A DNA stretch of 64,000 nt. It comes from Pontibacillus sp. HMF3514 (GTDB lineage: Bacteria > Bacillota > Bacilli > Bacillales > BH030062). Location: the NCBI RefSeq assembly GCF_009858175.1, contig NZ_CP047393.1, forward strand, positions 1,984,001 through 2,048,000. Direction: 5' to 3'. The position numbers and the translations under genes were made by a program. Shown here in pieces: positions 9,395 to 17,167 of this stretch. The number at the start of each line of letters is the position of its first letter. The first letter of the stretch is position 1. The notes below the pieces were generated by a model. The model ran no database searches. It saw only the letters and a list, made by a program, of their open reading frames with translations, and was not told the origin of the DNA.

Positions 9395-9775
9395 TTATTT
9401 ATATCTAGTGTGGATGTTGTTGTGCTTATAAGTCTTATTCTCAAATTCAAACCATTCTAATGATAATGCTAAATAACGTTTGTCGAACATCGGTTGGAAG
9501 TGATCTTTAGTAGCTTCAAACAGTTCGTCTAACGTTTCTTTTTTTTGTTCATCAGTTCGTCCACTACCAATTTTTATTGTAATGTGAACAAATGCATCGT
9601 CTTCCTTTCCATCTGCTATGACATAATCATGAAGTTCTATAGCTCTTGAACGAATCCCTCCTACTGGGAAGATATCTGGTTTTGAAACAAGAACTTCATT
9701 TAATTTCTGTAACAATGTGGCTATTTCAGCTTCGTGTTTAATATTATCTGTGTACTCTACAATGATATGAGGCAT
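9395..9775 (-). CDS. hpaF: 5-carboxymethyl-2-hydroxymuconate delta-isomerase
   Basis: A 126-residue tautomerase-superfamily protein that isomerises 5-carboxymethyl-2-hydroxymuconate to the keto form used by HpaG. It begins MPHIIVEYTDNI, so after methionine removal the catalytic N-terminal proline is exposed. The family motif continues with GGIRSRAIELHDY and FVHITIKIGSGRTDEQKK. It is the last gene of the minus-strand block hpaG1-hpaG2-hpaF, 20 bases after hpaG2. Its stop codon is separated by one base from the convergent LysR gene, with no terminator between them. Confidence 0.9.
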   Translation of the reverse strand: MPHIIVEYTDNIKHEAEIATLLQKLNEVLVSKPDIFPVGGIRSRAIELHDYVIADGKEDDAFVHITIKIGSGRTDEQKKETLDELFEATKDHFQPMFDKRYLALSLEWFEFENKTYKHNNIHTRYK

Positions 9776-9795
9776 CTATGTTCTCCTCCCCCCAT

Positions 9796-10551
9796 TTAAT
9801 AGATAAACTCATCGTCTCCAATGATTGTGTTATGAAGGGAGCCAATCCCTTCAATCTCTGTAACAACCTCATCCCCTACTTTTGTGTCGACTGTCCCTTT
9901 TGGAGTTCCAGTCAAAATCATATCCCCAGGGTTTAATGTCATAAATCCACTTAAGTATTCGATTAAAGATGGGATTCCAAAAACCATATCCTTAGTAGAG
10001 CCTTCTTGTGTCATTTCTCCATTTACATACGTTCGAATTTGTAGGTTCATTGGATCAACAATATCAGATGCATCTACAAACCAAGGTCCTAGCGGTGTAC
10101 TATGATCCCTGTTCTTTACACGTAAGTTAGGACGATAATAGTTTTCTAGATAATCACGAAATGCATAGTCATTACCTATTGTATAGCCTGCTACATAGTC
10201 ATAAGCATCAGCTCTTTTTACGTTTCGAGCTTGTTTACCTATGACAACACCTAATTCACATTCATAATGCATATGTGTTACATCAGAAGGTCGGTGTGTT
10301 TGGCTACGATGACCTGTAAAGGTATTTGGGCCCTTAAGGAAAACGAGTGGCTCTTCAGGCGCTTTAAAAGAAAGTTCATTAGCATGATCAGAGTAGTTTA
10401 ACCCTAATGCAAATACAGTTCCTGGCTCAATAGGTGGTAGCCATTCTATATCATTCTCAGAGACAAAAAGCCCATTATGTAACTTAATGTTCCCTTTTTG
10501 CTCTTCTGCTTTATAGATTGAACCTTTATATACGACTCGAGCTCGTTTCAT
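9796..10551 (-). CDS. hpaG2: Fumarylacetoacetate-hydrolase-family decarboxylase/isomerase, HpaG2-like
   Basis: A 251-residue FAH-family enzyme. In enterobacteria HpaG is one protein with two FAH repeats that decarboxylates and isomerises the 5-oxo-pent-3-ene tricarboxylate; here the halves are separate genes. The metal-binding acidic residues are visible in HYECELGVVIGK (about residues 95-106). The FAH signatures GLNYSDHA, GPWFVDASDI and LNPGDMILTGTPKGT are present. It overlaps the end of the upstream hpaG1 gene by 26 bases, suggesting coupled translation. Which half does decarboxylation and which isomerisation cannot be assigned from sequence. Confidence 0.88.
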   Translation of the reverse strand: MKRARVVYKGSIYKAEEQKGNIKLHNGLFVSENDIEWLPPIEPGTVFALGLNYSDHANELSFKAPEEPLVFLKGPNTFTGHRSQTHRPSDVTHMHYECELGVVIGKQARNVKRADAYDYVAGYTIGNDYAFRDYLENYYRPNLRVKNRDHSTPLGPWFVDASDIVDPMNLQIRTYVNGEMTQEGSTKDMVFGIPSLIEYLSGFMTLNPGDMILTGTPKGTVDTKVGDEVVTEIEGIGSLHNTIIGDDEFIY

Positions 10552-11338
10552 TTGAAACCCCTCCTAACATCCAATCACGTTCACTTTTAATTGTATTTTC
10601 AAGTACTCCAATACCTTCTACTGAGATTTTCACATGATCTCCAATCTCCACTATTGGAGCATTTTCCGGAACTCCAGTTAAGAGCAAATCCCCTTCATTC
10701 AATGTCATAAATTCTGTGATGTCTTGTATCAATTTTGGGATAGAACGAACTAGATTCGTAGTTGAGTTTTCCTGACGCAGTTCACCATTTACATAGACTT
10801 GTAGTTTACATTCATCTGGGTTTTTAATCGACTCTTTTTCGACCACCCAAGGCCCGACAGGACAAAACCCATCACGTGCCTTATGTTTAACAGCTGGTCG
10901 GTAAACGCTTTCATGAGGGATCGAAATATCATTGGCAATAGTATAGCCTTGAACATAGTCCATAGCATTTGCTTCCGTCACATTACATGCTGTTTTGCCA
11001 ATAACGATCCCTAAAGAAGCTCCAACTTCCAATTGATTTTCACCAATTGGCATTGGAACAGCGCGTTTTGATGCATTAATTGTATTCGCTGGTTTAATAT
11101 AAAGAATCGGAGCTTGTGGAGGTTGTTTATGTGGGGGTTCATACATCTGGTTTCCTAACTCTTCTATGGCTCCTTTATAATTTAGAAGAACTCCATAGAT
11201 TGTACCATCTATAGGAGCATCTAAATGTAAATCATTTTGGGAATAAGTAGCTCCATTCACTTCAATCTTGTTATCTGATTGAAGGGTTGCTTCAGTTGGT
11301 TTTTTCTGGCCTGATAGGTGCAATTTCACCTGGCTCAT
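10526..11338 (-). CDS. hpaG1: Fumarylacetoacetate-hydrolase-family decarboxylase/isomerase, HpaG1-like
   Basis: A 270-residue paralogue of the next gene, with the same FAH layout: VLLNYKGAIEEL, EVGASLGIVIGK (acidic metal site, slightly altered from the partner's ECELG), GPWVVEKESI and LNEGDLLLTGVPENAP. The start at 11338 (ATG) is chosen because the frame-extending GTG at 11347 lies inside the AGAGGTG ribosome binding site. It is the first gene of hpaG1-hpaG2-hpaF. The loss of one acidic ligand (EVGAS against ECELG) may mean that this copy has a different or structural role. Confidence 0.87.
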   Translation of the reverse strand: MSQVKLHLSGQKKPTEATLQSDNKIEVNGATYSQNDLHLDAPIDGTIYGVLLNYKGAIEELGNQMYEPPHKQPPQAPILYIKPANTINASKRAVPMPIGENQLEVGASLGIVIGKTACNVTEANAMDYVQGYTIANDISIPHESVYRPAVKHKARDGFCPVGPWVVEKESIKNPDECKLQVYVNGELRQENSTTNLVRSIPKLIQDITEFMTLNEGDLLLTGVPENAPIVEIGDHVKISVEGIGVLENTIKSERDWMLGGVSNETSSSRI

Positions 11339-11454
11339 TTGCAACACCTCTTTCTAAAAATAAAAAGATACACTCTTGTTTCTTAATATATCATGTTCGT
11401 CTAAATATAAAAAATATTTAAACAATTTAAATGGCATATTAAAATTGTATAGTT

Positions 11455-12423
11455 TTAATTCTTTAGTTGAAATGTTGCTTCCGTTTTGAATTGTACCTCT
11501 GGTTTTTCCCCTAATATTTTTCTTAAAATAAACAAAGCATCATCTTTCTTTTTAGCTTCAATCATGCAATCGATTTGATCAGAGGATTGATTCACGCTTT
11601 TTACAAAGTTTAAAAACATATCCTGATCAATATAATCTGCATGACTTTTAAATTCACTCTCGCTTTTTGGGCTAGAGATATGCATTTTTACAGGGAGCGG
11701 TGATTGTTCCCAGGTTTTTAGTACTCTGTCCCAGTTTTTCATCCAATTTGAATCCTCATGATTGGCCATATGATGATGGATATCGAAAATAAAAGGGATT
11801 CCAAGCTTTTCACAGACATATAAGCAATCATCCATCGTATAAATCGTGTCATCATTTTCAAGCATAATCATCTTTTGAATGCCTCTTGGTACAGAACCCC
11901 AATTTTCGATGAAACGTTCGAGAGACTTCGTTTTATCATCATAACTCCCACCAAGGTGAAGAACACAACGATGTGTTGGATCAATTCCCATAGCATGAAG
12001 TAACTTATAGTGATACTTTAAAACATTTAAAGATGCTTTAAATTTATCTTCTTTTGGTGAATTAATAACGACAAAATGATCTGGATGAAAGTCAATACGC
12101 ATATTCTCACTATTTGCATAATCCCCTAATTCCCTTAGATCCTCTTTTAATGCTTGAATGTAATCCCAATCCTTTAAATCCTCGTGAGTAGCTAATGGAA
12201 CAAGTTTAGAGCTTAACCGAAAAAACTCTATTTCAAGAGCTTTGTTATGTTTTAGTAAGCGAAGTGTATTATGAATGTTTGATTTTGAAAGTCGCTCAAG
12301 CTTTCCAATAGCTGCTTCTCGGTCTTGAAGCTTTTGAAAACGACTATATGTCATTGTTTGAGATGGAGAAGCATTTTGAACATGTACGCTCATCGCTACA
12401 TAGCCAAGTCGAAAAAGTGTCAT
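11455..12423 (-). CDS. uvsE: UV damage endonuclease UvsE/UVDE
   Basis: This 322-residue TIM-barrel endonuclease incises DNA 5' of UV photoproducts and some other lesions, starting an alternative excision repair route. The family is recognised by RLGYVAMSVH at the start, IDFHPDHFVVINSPKED, CVLHLGGSYDDK, IMLENDDTIYT and PFIFDIHHHMANHE, which carry the His/Glu/Asp metal ligands. Length is typical. A TAGGAGG site precedes the ATG. It stands alone, and no terminator is obvious after it. Confidence 0.9.
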   Translation of the reverse strand: MTLFRLGYVAMSVHVQNASPSQTMTYSRFQKLQDREAAIGKLERLSKSNIHNTLRLLKHNKALEIEFFRLSSKLVPLATHEDLKDWDYIQALKEDLRELGDYANSENMRIDFHPDHFVVINSPKEDKFKASLNVLKYHYKLLHAMGIDPTHRCVLHLGGSYDDKTKSLERFIENWGSVPRGIQKMIMLENDDTIYTMDDCLYVCEKLGIPFIFDIHHHMANHEDSNWMKNWDRVLKTWEQSPLPVKMHISSPKSESEFKSHADYIDQDMFLNFVKSVNQSSDQIDCMIEAKKKDDALFILRKILGEKPEVQFKTEATFQLKN

Positions 12424-12487
12424 TGTATTCCTCCTATACTGTAATGGAATAAGTATAGTTTCTGTTATTTGAGGAGTTGTATACCAA

Positions 12488-12520
12488 AAAAAGCTACACC
12501 TTTACGTGTAGCTTTTTCCG
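12488..12520 (-). terminator. Terminator after yfkM
   Basis: AAAGCTACAC at about 12490-12500 pairs with GTGTAGCTTT, flanked by A and T runs; it lies directly after the yfkM stop codon. Confidence 0.8.
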
Positions 12521-12521
12521 T

Positions 12522-13046
12522 TTATTTTTCTGCTAAGACTTTAATGAATTCACGCATGTAATCAGGCAGATCTGGTGGACGACGACTTGAGATGATGTGT
12601 CCATCGACCACAACAGGTTCGTGAACCCATGTTGCGCCAGCATTGATCATATCATCCTTTATACCTGGTGTACTTGTTACTTTGCGCCCTTTTAAAATAT
12701 CTGCTGAAATGAGAACCCAACCTGCGTGACAAATTTGTCCGATTGGCTTTTCCTGATTGTCCATTTCACGAACCATATTTAACACATCTTCATATCTACG
12801 TAGCTTATCTGGAGACCAACCTCCGGGTACTAATATCGCATCATATTCATTTGGATCGATGTCTTGAAACGTTAGATCAGAAACGACAGGAACACCATAT
12901 TTCCCAATATATTCTTCATCAGGCTTCTCAGCCACGATATGGACGGTAGCCCCTTCTTCTCGTAAACGCATAACAGGATACCATAGTTCTAGATCTTCAA
13001 AATCGTCACTTACAATTTGAATGACCTTTTTGTTTTGTAATTTCAA
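12522..13046 (-). CDS. yfkM: DJ-1/PfpI family protein, YfkM-like general stress protein
   Basis: A 174-residue DJ-1/PfpI-superfamily protein. The nucleophile elbow is GQICHAGW (Cys at about residue 105, followed by His) with a conserved glutamate earlier in the chain, typical of PfpI-type protease, chaperone or deglycase candidates. It matches B. subtilis YfkM (general stress protein 18) in length and sequence style. The reaction is disputed for the family. It has a good ribosome binding site and its own terminator. No sigma-B promoter was confirmed. Confidence 0.82.
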   Translation of the reverse strand: MKLQNKKVIQIVSDDFEDLELWYPVMRLREEGATVHIVAEKPDEEYIGKYGVPVVSDLTFQDIDPNEYDAILVPGGWSPDKLRRYEDVLNMVREMDNQEKPIGQICHAGWVLISADILKGRKVTSTPGIKDDMINAGATWVHEPVVVDGHIISSRRPPDLPDYMREFIKVLAEK

Positions 13047-13136
13047 AAGGATTGCCCTCCAATGTTTAAAGGTTTCGCTTCTATTTTGTATGATAAAGCA
13101 TTAAAATTCAAATGATTCAACATGCTATAAACTGAA

Positions 13137-13163
13137 AAAGCTACCCATCAGATGGATAGCTTT
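13137..13163 (-). terminator. Terminator after the YfhD-like gene
   Basis: AAAGCTACCCA at 13137-13147 pairs with TGGATAGCTTT at 13153-13163 with one mismatch, followed by T residues on the minus strand. Confidence 0.7.
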
Positions 13164-13169
13164 CAACAC

Positions 13170-13364
13170 TTATTTTTGTTGATTTCTTTGAGCTGCTCGT
13201 TGGTCTGCTTCTTTTTCTCTTTGCTGAGCTTTTAAATCATCTTGGTCAGCAAACTCTTGAGAGAATTCAACGTCCTGCCCATCTTCTACAATATCTTTTT
13301 TAGGTGTTTGAGGTAAGCGAGATTTTGTTTTGTCTGCCCCTTTTTTACTTTGTCCACGAGTCAT
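13170..13364 (-). CDS. YfhD family small protein
   Basis: A 64-residue, very hydrophilic protein rich in Lys, Gln, Asp and Glu (MTRGQSKKGADKTKSRLPQTP; DVEFSQEFADQDD). It resembles the YfhD-like family of Bacillus. Function is unknown. The frame is open further upstream to 13430, but the start at 13364 has an AAAGGAGAATCC site immediately before it and gives the family N-terminus. It is monocistronic, with hairpin terminators on both sides. Confidence 0.75.
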   Translation of the reverse strand: MTRGQSKKGADKTKSRLPQTPKKDIVEDGQDVEFSQEFADQDDLKAQQREKEADQRAAQRNQQK

Positions 13365-13431
13365 AATGGATTCTCCTTTCAGATTAAGCGATTCCTGTTT
13401 AGAATTCCAAAATCGAAAGAAGATATACAAA

Positions 13432-13461
13432 AAGCTGTCTCATATACAGAGACAGCCTTTG
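13432..13461 (-). terminator. Terminator after the LysM-3D gene
   Basis: AAGCTGTCTC at 13432-13441 pairs with GAGACAGCCTT at 13449-13459, ending in T residues on the minus strand. Confidence 0.8.
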
Positions 13462-13467
13462 TGTTGT

Positions 13468-14172
13468 TTATTTTAGAATTTGAACAGTAACTTGTTTTCT
13501 ACCCCAGTTCAATGCTTCTTGTCTTGATGGGATAAATACATCAATTTTGTTTCCGGTAATTGCAGAACCGACGTCTCCTGCTACAGCATAACCATAGCCT
13601 TCAACATACACTTCAGTGCCTAGTGGGATCACATCAGGATCCACTGCAATTACTTTTTTATCTGGATTTTCTAAAAGGTTTATACCGGTTGCTGTAACGC
13701 CTGAGCATCCAGCGCAATTTGCTGTATAAGCAGTTGCTGATACTTCTAATTCACGCACAACATCGTTTGTTTCTTTCGTTTCTACCCCACCTGAAACAGC
13801 TAGAGTCTGTCCAGGGTAAATTGTGTTAGATTGTAAATCGTTCCATGCTTTTATTTGACTCACACTTGCACCAGTCCTTTGAGAAATAGCCCAAAGTGTG
13901 TCTCCCGATTGAACGGTGTAGGAGTTTGAATTGCTATCTACACGTGTATTCGTTGTTGCTGGTGCTACTGTTAGTTGATCTCCTGGGTAAATAAGATTTG
14001 AATCAAGGTTATTCCAATCTTTTAGATCAGCTACGGAAACACCGTGTGTTTGGGATAACCCCCAAAGTGTGTCTCCAGGATCTACTTCTACACTTTCTGC
14101 TGCATATACATTTGTTGTTAGTGCTGCAGATAATCCTGCAACTGTTGCTAGACTCATGATTGTTTTTTTCAT
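13468..14172 (-). CDS. yocH: Secreted LysM-LysM-3D cell-wall protein, YocH-like
   Basis: A 234-residue exported protein. The signal peptide ends near VYAAES (about residue 25). Two LysM modules follow at about residues 29-72 (DPGDTLWGLSQTHGVS) and 84-127 (QSGDTLWAISQRTGAS). The C-terminal 3D domain from about residue 143 carries the three conserved aspartates (IAVDPDVIPLG; VAGDVGSAI; KIDVFIPS), a fold related to MltA lytic transglycosylases. Inference: it binds and remodels peptidoglycan. B. subtilis YocH has this architecture and belongs to the WalRK regulon. I saw only a weak WalR-like half-site upstream, so that regulation is unproven here. Confidence 0.85.
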   Translation of the reverse strand: MKKTIMSLATVAGLSAALTTNVYAAESVEVDPGDTLWGLSQTHGVSVADLKDWNNLDSNLIYPGDQLTVAPATTNTRVDSNSNSYTVQSGDTLWAISQRTGASVSQIKAWNDLQSNTIYPGQTLAVSGGVETKETNDVVRELEVSATAYTANCAGCSGVTATGINLLENPDKKVIAVDPDVIPLGTEVYVEGYGYAVAGDVGSAITGNKIDVFIPSRQEALNWGRKQVTVQILK

Positions 14173-14320
14173 TCGTGGTGCCTCCCCGTTTAGCTATTAA
14201 GCTACTAAACCCTACTATAACAAAGAATAGATTGATTCAAAGAACAGTCTAGTAACGATTTTATTGCAAGCATTACATATTTTTAACAAAAAGATGACAA
14301 AATAGATCCTTAGACATAGA

Positions 14321-14355
14321 AAAAGCGATAGAATCACGAATGCTCTATCGCTTTT
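14321..14355 (-). terminator. Terminator of the yhdT-panF-metallo-hydrolase operon
   Basis: AAAAGCGATAGA at 14321-14332 pairs perfectly with TCTATCGCTTTT at 14344-14355; T-rich continuation on the minus strand after the last gene. Confidence 0.85.
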
Positions 14356-14390
14356 GGGAAAAGTGGGAAACTAATTCGGAATGAAGACTC

Positions 14391-15185
14391 TCACCTATCC
14401 TTTAATACTGATGTAACAATATGTCTTGAATCCCAATCATATCTTGAAAATGGTGCTATAGGAGGTGTATTTGGAAACAACTTTTGATCTATCTCCCCAA
14501 CCGTCATTCCATTTTGATATATATTTACAATATTTTCTTGAAGATCAAGTAAATAGTCTAATTTTTGTTTTAGCAGTAACCTTCCATTTGGTAGATAACC
14601 TGTATGGCAACAAAACACCTCTTCAAAGTCATATGTGAGTACCTTTTTTAGTGATTGAATCATTTCAGGTATGGACTCACTTTCCATTATCACTTTAGGC
14701 TTAGGGGTCACAAACAAATCACCAGTGAATAGAAGTTTTTTCTCGATATTATATAAAGCCATATGATCCTGAGCATGACCTGGCGTGTGAATCGTTTCCC
14801 AAGAATAGTTTCGTGATTGTAAAACATCCGGAAGTGGTTCTGCTTCAAATGGTTTTCGAATACCCCAGACCAATTGCCGGTATTGAGGGTAATTCGCCTC
14901 TCTTTTACTTTCTTCAATACTCATTTGGTTAATATAAATCGGTACTTCCAGACTGTTTTGCACCCAATTTGCAGTACCTGTATGATCTTCATGTGCATGT
15001 GTGATCACAACAAAATCAATTGGGTACTTATTGTAAATAGGGATAAGCTTATCAAGTAACTGAATAGTATTCGTATCGATAAGCATGCCATCGACAATGA
15101 AATTATAAACTTGTAATGTAACAGAGCTGTAGGTGACTGTTCCCTTAATAGCTGTTACGTCTTGGTGTTGTATGATATCAACCAT
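14391..15185 (-). CDS. MBL-fold metallo-hydrolase
   Basis: A 264-residue metallo-beta-lactamase-fold protein. The zinc motif is THAHEDHTGTANW at about residues 62-74; further ligands are HTPGHAQDHMALY and FTGDLFV, and HTGYLPNGR is near the C-terminus. It is cytoplasmic. It starts 30 bases after panF, on the same strand and before a shared terminator, so it is probably the third gene of yhdT-panF-mbl. The substrate is unknown; a thioesterase or lactonase would fit, and a link with pantothenate/CoA metabolism is only suggested by position. Confidence 0.8.
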   Translation of the reverse strand: MVDIIQHQDVTAIKGTVTYSSVTLQVYNFIVDGMLIDTNTIQLLDKLIPIYNKYPIDFVVITHAHEDHTGTANWVQNSLEVPIYINQMSIEESKREANYPQYRQLVWGIRKPFEAEPLPDVLQSRNYSWETIHTPGHAQDHMALYNIEKKLLFTGDLFVTPKPKVIMESESIPEMIQSLKKVLTYDFEEVFCCHTGYLPNGRLLLKQKLDYLLDLQENIVNIYQNGMTVGEIDQKLFPNTPPIAPFSRYDWDSRHIVTSVLKDR

Positions 15186-15215
15186 AAATACTCCTCCAAA
15201 ACCTTCAATAGTTAA

Positions 15216-16721
15216 TTAAAGATGTTTATTCTTTGTTAATAAACTTCCAATAACAAAAGCTAGTAATGATAAGAAGACTGGATAAACAACTGTATGAACC
15301 TCCATCATACCCGGAAGATTGTTCATAATTGGTTCGAACCATTGATAAAACTTAGTTAATATTGGATGAACGTCAAACTTTGGATATGCTTTGGAATATT
15401 GATCGATAAAGATATATGAACCAATTCCAACTAGCATAGAAGCTAAAGCACCATATTTGTTTCCCTTTGACCAATATAACCCCAGAACAACAGGCCATAT
15501 AAATGCTGCTTCAAGGCCCCCAAAGGCAAAAAGGTTTAACCAAATTAACAAATCAGGTGGTTGTAATGCGATTAAAAATACACTTATTCCTAAAAAAGCG
15601 GTTATACCAATACTTAAGCGCTTTACCCTTTTCTCACTAGCTGAAGGCTTAATATAATTTAAGTACACATCTTTGACTACTGCAGAGCTTACTAAAAGAA
15701 GAAGAGAGTCTACTGTAGACATAATCGCTGCCATAGGAGCCGCAAGTACTAATCCCGCTATCCAAGGCGGCAGAACTTCTTGAGCAATAAGCGGCATTAC
15801 TTTATCTCCAACCTCTATTCCAGGAAGGATTGGACGAGCAAATACACCAATTAAATGCATATTTAACATAATAAATCCAACAACAATCGTTCCTACGATT
15901 AACGCACGATGCATAGACTTAGAGCTCTTATATGACATTGCCCTGACTGTCACTTGAGGTAAACCAACAACACCAACCCCTACTAATATCCAAAAAGACG
16001 ACACGTACGTAGCACTTAGGTTTCCTTCTGCTCCATATGGTGTAACAAGGTTAGGATTTTCCTTTACCAAGTCGGCCATGATTTGATCAATGCCCCCACC
16101 TGCAATGATGGTTGCCACTAACAAAATAAATGTTCCAAAAAACATTATTGTACCCTGTACGGCATCCGTAAGTGCAACTGCACGGAAACCTCCAATAATG
16201 ACATAAAGAAGAACGGATAAAGCAAAAATAAATAGAGCACTTTCATATTCTATTTTGACTAAAGACTCTATTAGACGTGCTCCACCAACCCACTGTGCTG
16301 CCATAGCTGAAAATAGGAAAATCACAATACTAAAGGCTGCCGAAAGAACGACCCATTTGCTTTGATAACGTTCTTTTAAGAAATCAATAAGAGTTATAGC
16401 ATTATAGCGTCTTGCCATGATAGCGAATTTTTTACCTAAAACCATAAGGACAAAATATCCTGTTACAACTTGTGACATGGCTAACAATACCCAACCAAGT
16501 CCTTGGGTATAGGCTACTCCTGGACCACCTATGAAACTACTGGCACTCCCATATGTAGCTGTCATGGTCATTGCTAGAATAAATCCGCCTAATTGTCTTC
16601 CCCCTAAGAAATATTCTTGAAGGAATGAATTAGAAGATCTTACATACCGACTTGCCCAAAGGCCTACAATAAAGATTGAGATTAAGAATACAATCAATGA
16701 AATGATAATGGTTATATTCAT
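15216..16721 (-). CDS. panF: Sodium/pantothenate symporter
   Basis: A 501-residue sodium:solute symporter (SSS family) with about 13 membrane helices. PanF-specific stretches are visible (VLGKKFAIMARRYNAITL; AAQWVGGARLIESL; AMSYKSSKSMHRALIVGT). It would import pantothenate, the precursor of coenzyme A, with sodium. The ATG overlaps the end of yhdT by four bases, so translation is coupled. The yhdT-panF pair is also found in E. coli, which supports the call. Confidence 0.9.
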   Translation of the reverse strand: MNITIIISLIVFLISIFIVGLWASRYVRSSNSFLQEYFLGGRQLGGFILAMTMTATYGSASSFIGGPGVAYTQGLGWVLLAMSQVVTGYFVLMVLGKKFAIMARRYNAITLIDFLKERYQSKWVVLSAAFSIVIFLFSAMAAQWVGGARLIESLVKIEYESALFIFALSVLLYVIIGGFRAVALTDAVQGTIMFFGTFILLVATIIAGGGIDQIMADLVKENPNLVTPYGAEGNLSATYVSSFWILVGVGVVGLPQVTVRAMSYKSSKSMHRALIVGTIVVGFIMLNMHLIGVFARPILPGIEVGDKVMPLIAQEVLPPWIAGLVLAAPMAAIMSTVDSLLLLVSSAVVKDVYLNYIKPSASEKRVKRLSIGITAFLGISVFLIALQPPDLLIWLNLFAFGGLEAAFIWPVVLGLYWSKGNKYGALASMLVGIGSYIFIDQYSKAYPKFDVHPILTKFYQWFEPIMNNLPGMMEVHTVVYPVFLSLLAFVIGSLLTKNKHL

Positions 16722-16990
16722 TCTTGGCTTCCTCCTTCTTCATCCAGAGGAACTTCAGTAAACCAAAACTTAACTACAACAATAACTAAAATGACCATAA
16801 TTAAGAACCCTAGTACACAACTATAAAAAAACCAAGAGGGCAGTCCTATAATATATGTATAATCTTCTGGTGTTCGATCTCCCAACCCATAAGCAAATCC
16901 AAACCACCAAACGAAATTAAAAATGGCCAATCCAATCCCGATTAAAGCTTCTCTGTTTGCAACTTTAAATCGATGATCGGTCTTTTTCAT
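16718..16990 (-). CDS. yhdT: YhdT family membrane protein
   Basis: A 90-residue protein with two transmembrane helices (about residues 16-36 and 50-76) and a conserved tryptophan/glycine-rich stretch (NFVWWFGFAYGLG). It belongs to the YhdT family, which accompanies panF in many bacteria; its role is not known, and it may be an accessory subunit or assembly factor of the symporter. The stop overlaps the panF start by four bases. AAAGGAGGGAA lies before its ATG. Confidence 0.85.
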   Translation of the reverse strand: MKKTDHRFKVANREALIGIGLAIFNFVWWFGFAYGLGDRTPEDYTYIIGLPSWFFYSCVLGFLIMVILVIVVVKFWFTEVPLDEEGGSQE

Positions 16991-17130
16991 TTGCGTTCCC
17001 TCCTTTTATTTACTCTTCTATTAAAGTAATAAAGAAATAGAGCACTACTACTATACATGAGATATGTATATATAATCAATTCTATCGTATGGCTTAATTT
17101 CGAGAAAGAGCAATACTAGAAAAATAAGTA

Positions 17131-17154
17131 AGAGCTTGGGGATCCCCAAGCTCT
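17131..17154. terminator. Perfect 24-base palindrome, probable terminator of the histidine kinase gene
   Basis: Positions 17131-17154 read identically on both strands (core GGGGATCCCC). It follows the kinase stop by 14 bases. The T-tract on the minus strand is imperfect, so termination efficiency is uncertain. Confidence 0.65.
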
Positions 17155-17167
17155 TTACTCAATACGT

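Noticed and set aside
14173-14320. WalR box upstream of the LysM-3D gene
   Set aside because: Only one half-site (TGTAAT) with a poor partner was found.
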